Origin: Spartobacteria bacterium UBA6821 | GTDB lineage: Bacteria > Verrucomicrobiota > Verrucomicrobiia > Chthoniobacterales > UBA6821 | Assembly (NCBI GenBank): GCA_002452515.1 | Contig: DKEN01000018.1 | Coordinates: forward strand, 1 to 18,506 | DNA length: 18,506 nt | Direction of reading: 5' to 3' | Shown: positions 14,309-18,506 of the stretch, piece by piece | Layout: every line of letters starts with the position of its first letter | Position numbering within the stretch: position 1 is the first letter of the stretch | Program-made: the position numbers and the translations under genes | The notes under the pieces: generated by a model | Database searches by the model: none | What the model was told of the DNA's origin: nothing | The model's input: the letters and a program-made list of their open reading frames with translations, nothing else

Positions 14309-17062
14309 TTAACCAGTTGTTCTTAAGCCGCTTGCAATAGCGTTAATAGAGAGAAGAACTCGAGGGAGGAGATATTGTGCCTTGGCGGGATCATCCTTCT
14401 GGGCTGTTCTCCAGCTTCTGATGGTGGTGATCTGCTGTTCGTGAAGGGAGGCTAGGGCTCGGGCGCGAAGTTGAAGGGTTTTACCCATCCGAGGACGACG
14501 TTCATCGAGGCTCCCCCCAAAGACCTTTCTAAGCTGTTCCTTGGTTCGTTCAAATTCCGCCGAGATGATGCCGAAGATATGCGCTCTCACTTCGGGATCG
14601 GTAACGAGTGAGGCATATTCCTTCATGATTGGAAGATCCGCACTGGAGATGTTAGTTTCCACATTGGAGAGGACATAATAAAGAAAGGAATAGTCTCTCA
14701 ACTCAGTCTTGAGTTTTTCAAAGAGTTCGGGTTTTTCCTTCTCCAGTGACTCCAAGGCGCTTCCGACACCGAACCAACCCGGTAGGTAGTAGCGGCATTG
14801 GTTCCAACTGAATACCCAGGGAATCGCCCGCAGATCGCCAAGGCTACGCTGACCGGAGCGCCTCTTTGGCCGGGAGCCGATCCTGCTGGATTCCAGAGCA
14901 TCAATCGGCGTCGCCTGATCATAAAAGGTGATGAATCCCGGGGCGTCTATCAATCCCCGGTATGCTGTACGGCTTGTCTTTGCCAGAAAATCAGCGATGA
15001 CTGATTGAGTTTCATTGAGCTGCTCAGGGCGACGGCCAGCTAGGGAAATGCCGGTGACTCCCGCCAAGAGTAGTTCCAGATGATAGGTTGCCGTAGGGAT
15101 GTCAGCGTATTTCTGAGCGATGCTTTCCCCTTGTTCCGTCATCCGATGATCTCCCTGGAGAGCTCCGGGAGGCAAGGCATCGAGGAAAAGGTGTGTGGGA
15201 CCGGCACCGCGACTAATAGTCCCTCCACGTCCGTGGAAAAAGCGGAGAGTGACCCCTGCGTCTGCCGCTATCTGGGTCATGGAGCGTTGGGCCTCGTGAA
15301 GTCCCCACTGACTGGCAAGAATACCGCAATCCTTGTTGCTGTCGCTGTAGCCGATCATAATCTGCTGGATTGGCTGTTCGGAATTCTGTCTGGCTAGGGA
15401 AGCCTTGATGACCGGTTCGTTGAGGAATTCCTTGAGAAGTCCCGGGCTGCGCTCCAAATCATCGAGTGTTTCAAAAAGCGGCACAATGGGCATGGGGGAA
15501 GAAAGCTGACCATCTGTCCAATCCGTCAAACCCGCTTCACGACCAAGAATCGGAATCACCAGCAAATCGGAGAGCTGCCGGGTCATGCTGACGATCAGGG
15601 CCCCGACGCCCTCGATACCATAGTCGCGGATTTGTTCTCGAAGCGTGTCGAAACAACTCAGGACGGCATCAGCTTCCGTTCCAAGCCCGATGTGTTGTTC
15701 AGCCCCCAGGAAGGGGCGGGGTGATTTGAGTTCTTCCCGAAGGAAAGCGAGGCGTTTTTCTTCCGGCCATGTTGGGAAGTTTTCCCCATCGGGAATTCCC
15801 GCCGCTTTGAGCAATTGGCTCATCGCTTTGTCGTGGGTGCCGCTATTCTGACGGATGTCGAGTTCGGCAAGATGGAAACCAAAGACATCCAAGGAGCGAA
15901 GCACTGGCCAGAGGGTTTCACGGATGAGACGCCGTCCGCCCACTTCCTCGAGACTTGCTTCAAGGATGGCGAGATCAGCAGCAACTTCCTCGGGACGTTG
16001 ATAGCGGCTGCCAGATTCCATGATTCTGGCGCGCTCTCCGGTGCCGAGATGAAGGGGAAGACGGCCCTGGACCAGGAGAACAAGCTGCCGCCATGGTTCG
16101 CTGGGAAAGCGGGCGATGATCTGTTCGCCAAGAGGTCCTAGTTCCAAACGCAGCTCATTCACCCGGTCAATGAGGGACTGGGATGCTTTTTGGAAATGAC
16201 TGGAAAGAGGGAGGGCTTCGGCGAGGGTGTCAAGCTGGCGGTGAAGGACGATCAGAGCGTTGAGTCGGAGATCCTGAAGGGTTTCCTTGGTGACCTGGGC
16301 CGTGACAAAGGGATGGCCGTCGCGATCGCCACCAACCCAGGAGCCGAAACTCAGCTGGGGACGCGTTTCCGGTCCGCCCATGAGATCCTGGGGAAATCCA
16401 AGCTCGTTCCATGCCCAGCGAAGGCGGGAATCAAGCAAGGTGAGGGCTCCCGGCAGGATATCACGCAGGTAGAACATCACGGCCCGTCGTTCATCGGAGA
16501 CATCGGGTTGATCAAGAAAGATCTCACCGCTGCGCCAGAGCCGCTCCAGACAGATTTTGATCTTGCGGCGGATTTCCAGGCGTTCGCTCGGAGTGAGGTC
16601 CTCCCGATCCGTTTCAGCGATCAATTGATGTATCAGGCGGTGCTGGTCGAGCACGGCTCCCCTTTTTGCCTCCGTCGGATGGGCGGTGAAAACCGGTTCA
16701 ACGCGAACTTTTGAGAGATAGGCGGCAATCTCCTCGGGGGTCCAGCCCTTTGCTTTCAGGCGGGTCAGATGATCTCCCCAGAATCCGCGCAACGAGGGGA
16801 GACCCTCGTGGATTTCCTTGAGACGACGGGTACGGGCGGCTGCATTGGCCTCCACGATGTTGAGCAACTGGAAGGCTATGGAATACGCCTGCTCCAATCC
16901 GCGAACACCCCCGCTGCCGGTTTCCTCCCCATTGACCCATGGAAGACGGGTGATGGTCTCATGCTCGCCAAGTTCCTCAAGCACCTCCTTGAGACAGGTC
17001 ATGAGTTCGCGTAGGTCCTGGTCTATTTTGGCAAAGCCGTCGATGAGGTATTTTTGTTCCAT
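14309..17062 (-). CDS. ppc: Phosphoenolpyruvate carboxylase
   Basis: PEP carboxylase makes oxaloacetate from PEP and bicarbonate, refilling the TCA cycle. The 917-aa length is close to the usual 880-970. Motifs in order are VFTAHPTEAKRG (124-135, catalytic His128), FGSWVGGDRDGHP (239-251, active-site motif), FHGRGGTISRGAG (about 609-621, glycine-rich PEP/bicarbonate loop), MTEQGE, and the C-terminal INAIASGLRTTG that corresponds to the E. coli ...GMRNTG end. The C-terminal Asn of that motif is retained, in keeping with inhibition by aspartate or malate, though this is inference. The ATG at 17062 has no strong Shine-Dalgarno; a small hairpin lies just upstream. It is followed at 33 bp by the flavoprotein gene and preceded by gatA on the same strand at 171 bp. 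Confidence 0.96.
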   Translation of the reverse strand: MEQKYLIDGFAKIDQDLRELMTCLKEVLEELGEHETITRLPWVNGEETGSGGVRGLEQAYSIAFQLLNIVEANAAARTRRLKEIHEGLPSLRGFWGDHLTRLKAKGWTPEEIAAYLSKVRVEPVFTAHPTEAKRGAVLDQHRLIHQLIAETDREDLTPSERLEIRRKIKICLERLWRSGEIFLDQPDVSDERRAVMFYLRDILPGALTLLDSRLRWAWNELGFPQDLMGGPETRPQLSFGSWVGGDRDGHPFVTAQVTKETLQDLRLNALIVLHRQLDTLAEALPLSSHFQKASQSLIDRVNELRLELGPLGEQIIARFPSEPWRQLVLLVQGRLPLHLGTGERARIMESGSRYQRPEEVAADLAILEASLEEVGGRRLIRETLWPVLRSLDVFGFHLAELDIRQNSGTHDKAMSQLLKAAGIPDGENFPTWPEEKRLAFLREELKSPRPFLGAEQHIGLGTEADAVLSCFDTLREQIRDYGIEGVGALIVSMTRQLSDLLVIPILGREAGLTDWTDGQLSSPMPIVPLFETLDDLERSPGLLKEFLNEPVIKASLARQNSEQPIQQIMIGYSDSNKDCGILASQWGLHEAQRSMTQIAADAGVTLRFFHGRGGTISRGAGPTHLFLDALPPGALQGDHRMTEQGESIAQKYADIPTATYHLELLLAGVTGISLAGRRPEQLNETQSVIADFLAKTSRTAYRGLIDAPGFITFYDQATPIDALESSRIGSRPKRRSGQRSLGDLRAIPWVFSWNQCRYYLPGWFGVGSALESLEKEKPELFEKLKTELRDYSFLYYVLSNVETNISSADLPIMKEYASLVTDPEVRAHIFGIISAEFERTKEQLRKVFGGSLDERRPRMGKTLQLRARALASLHEQQITTIRSWRTAQKDDPAKAQYLLPRVLLSINAIASGLRTTG

Positions 17063-17079
17063 GAAAAATCGATTCGCAT

Positions 17080-17096
17080 CATCGGCTCTACCGATG
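17080..17096 (-). promoter_or_regulatory. Small hairpin in the ppc leader
   Basis: CATCGG-CTCTA-CCGATG is a perfect 6-bp stem with a 5-nt loop, 17 nt upstream of the ppc ATG on the transcribed strand. It lacks a downstream U-tract in the minus direction, so it is not a normal terminator for gatA. It could affect ppc translation or mRNA stability, or be incidental. Nothing else recognisable occupies the 171-bp gatA-ppc gap. Confidence 0.2.
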
Positions 17097-17233
17097 AAAA
17101 AGCAATCTTACCGAGCAAATTCTTTGCCAAGTTTTACCTCCGGTGGTTTTTCCGGAAATATTTCACTGAGGGAATCGCTGATTCAATCCCATTCCTAGCC
17201 CAACAGTCTCGTTGCGATTAAATCAGCGCTTCC

Positions 17234-18506
17234 TTAGGCGAGTAACGGGTGACGTTTGTGCCACTCCGTGGATTGTTCGTAGGCGTGAGCGATCCTCAAC
17301 AAGCGGCTTTCTCCAAAGGGCCGTCCGAGCAGTTGAAGGCCCACCGGAAGTTCGACCCCATCACGGGTGGAGAATCCGCATGGGAGACTCAGTCCGCAGA
17401 TTCCTGCAAGATTCGTGGCGATGGTGAAAATATCGGCGAGATACATCTTGAGAGGATCATCGGTTTTCTCACCCAGGCGGAAGGCAGTTTCGGGGGAAGT
17501 GGGGGAAATGATCGCGTCCACCTTAGAGAAGGCCTGCTCAAAGTCGCGACGGATCAGTGTTCTCACCTTTTGGGCTCGCAGATAATAGGCATCATAGTAA
17601 CCGCTGCTTAGCACATAGGTTCCGAGGATAATACGGCGCTTCACCTCCCGTCCGAATCCCTCGGCACGGGTTTTCTGATAGAGGGAAAGCAGATCTTTTG
17701 CCTCCTTAGAGCGACGACCATAGCGCACGCCGTCAAAACGGGCCAGGTTTGCCGAGGCCTCGGCGGTGGCGATGATGTAGTAGACGGCGACGGCGTATTC
17801 GGTATGGGGCAGGGAGATTTCCACAGGCTCTGCACCGAGGGAAACGATCTGTTTAATGGCCGCATCGACGGCGCTACGGACTCCAGGTTCCATGCCATCT
17901 ACGAAATATTCTTTCGGAATACCGATGCGCAGTCCCTTGAGATCACGACCAATTTCCGCCGTGAAATCCTCATCGGGAAGCTCGAGCGAGGTTGAATCAC
18001 GGGGATCGTGTCCAGCCATGGCGTTCAGAATCAGTCCGCTATCCTCAACAGTCGAGGTGAGAGGGCCGATCTGATCGAGGGAGGAGGCGAAGGCGATCAG
18101 ACCATATCGGGAGACGCGTCCATAGGTTGGCTTGAGACCCACGCAGCCGCAGAGGGCGGCAGGCTGGCGGATTGATCCACCTGTGTCAGAGCCAAGCGTA
18201 GCCAGGGCGGTGCCCGAGGAGACGGCCGCGGCCGATCCTCCACTCGATCCGCCGGGGATCCGGTTCAGGTCCCAAGGATTGTGCGTTGGATAAAAAGAGG
18301 AATTCTCCGTCGAGGAACCCATGGCGAATTCATCCATGTTCATTCGACCAAAGGGGATTGCCCCTGCTTCCCGGAGGCGCTCAATCACCGTGGCATCGTA
18401 GGGGGCTATGTAGCCTTCAAGAATACGGGAGGCAGACTGGGTTGGCTGGCCCTTCACATTGATGGCATCCTTGATGCCAATCGGAATGCCTCCCAGGGGC
18501 TTGGAT
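17234..18506 (-). CDS. gatA: Asp-tRNA(Asn)/Glu-tRNA(Gln) amidotransferase subunit A (GatA), 5' end cut by window edge
   Basis: GatA supplies ammonia from glutamine or asparagine for converting misacylated Glu-tRNA(Gln) (and Asp-tRNA(Asn)) in the GatCAB complex. The frame is open to the right edge: reading inward from 18505 gives [20 protein letters not shown]. The codon at 18455-18457 that could pass for a GTG start is therefore an internal Val. The amidase signature is complete: catalytic Lys in [20 protein letters not shown] with the cis-Ser, and [12 protein letters not shown] with the nucleophilic Ser. [13 protein letters not shown] and [20 protein letters not shown] are also typical of GatA. 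About 423 residues are present, so roughly 60-70 N-terminal residues lie outside the window. The C-terminus ends at the TAA at 17234-17236. gatC and gatB are not in view. Confidence 0.95.
   Translation of the reverse strand, partial: SKPLGGIPIGIKDAINVKGQPTQSASRILEGYIAPYDATVIERLREAGAIPFGRMNMDEFAMGSSTENSSFYPTHNPWDLNRIPGGSSGGSAAAVSSGTALATLGSDTGGSIRQPAALCGCVGLKPTYGRVSRYGLIAFASSLDQIGPLTSTVEDSGLILNAMAGHDPRDSTSLELPDEDFTAEIGRDLKGLRIGIPKEYFVDGMEPGVRSAVDAAIKQIVSLGAEPVEISLPHTEYAVAVYYIIATAEASANLARFDGVRYGRRSKEAKDLLSLYQKTRAEGFGREVKRRIILGTYVLSSGYYDAYYLRAQKVRTLIRRDFEQAFSKVDAIISPTSPETAFRLGEKTDDPLKMYLADIFTIATNLAGICGLSLPCGFSTRDGVELPVGLQLLGRPFGESRLLRIAHAYEQSTEWHKRHPLLA

Noticed and set aside
18455..18457. GTG as the start codon of gatA
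   Set aside because: The frame continues upstream to the window edge and encodes the essential [10 protein letters not shown] motif with the catalytic Lys, so this codon is an internal Val.

Overview
This is a gene-dense bacterial chromosome segment with moderately high G+C. The mix of families points to a Gram-negative bacterium of the Verrucomicrobiota or a relative: a NagZ/NamZ peptidoglycan-recycling pair, NadD-RsfS followed by a CPXCG zinc-ribbon protein, an O-antigen ligase with a TPR tail, a TIGR03862-type flavoprotein, an ~890-residue bacterial GH63 glucosidase and weak Shine-Dalgarno sequences. That placement is inference; no rRNA or other phylogenetic marker was compared. No tRNA, rRNA, CRISPR array or intact transposase gene was seen.

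Layout, left to right. (1) 1-3570: two divergent peptidoglycan hydrolase genes, nagZ-like (minus, cut by the left edge) and namZ-like (plus). namZ leads a tightly packed plus-strand operon: namZ, nadD (4-bp overlap), rsfS (20-bp overlap), then a 62-aa CPXCG protein. (2) 3571-3888: a convergent intergenic region filled by a long imperfect inverted repeat with a smaller MITE-like element nested inside it. (3) 3889-5901: a membrane O-antigen ligase/polymerase with C-terminal TPRs (minus). (4) 5902-6264: an A+T-rich divergent promoter region with several palindromes. (5) 6265-7857: an unrecognised exported 530-aa Ala/Thr/Asn-rich protein, followed by a strong intrinsic terminator. (6) 7935-8217: a second member of the MITE-like family. 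(7) 8278-13026: a plus-strand operon of three overlapping genes: SirB1/transglutaminase-like protein, cinA and a GH63 glucosidase. (8) 13052-18506: minus-strand genes for a BaiN/HI0933-type flavoprotein, PEP carboxylase (ppc) and GatA (cut by the right edge).

Most genes are housekeeping: cell-wall recycling, NAD synthesis and repair (NadD, CinA/PncC), ribosome silencing (RsfS), anaplerosis (Ppc) and Gln-tRNA amidation (GatA). The least explained parts are the orphan exported protein with its divergent regulatory region, and the two-copy family of terminal-inverted-repeat elements. Each copy of that family lies in an intergenic gap next to the O-antigen ligase / exported-protein block. I found no convincing undescribed multi-gene system.
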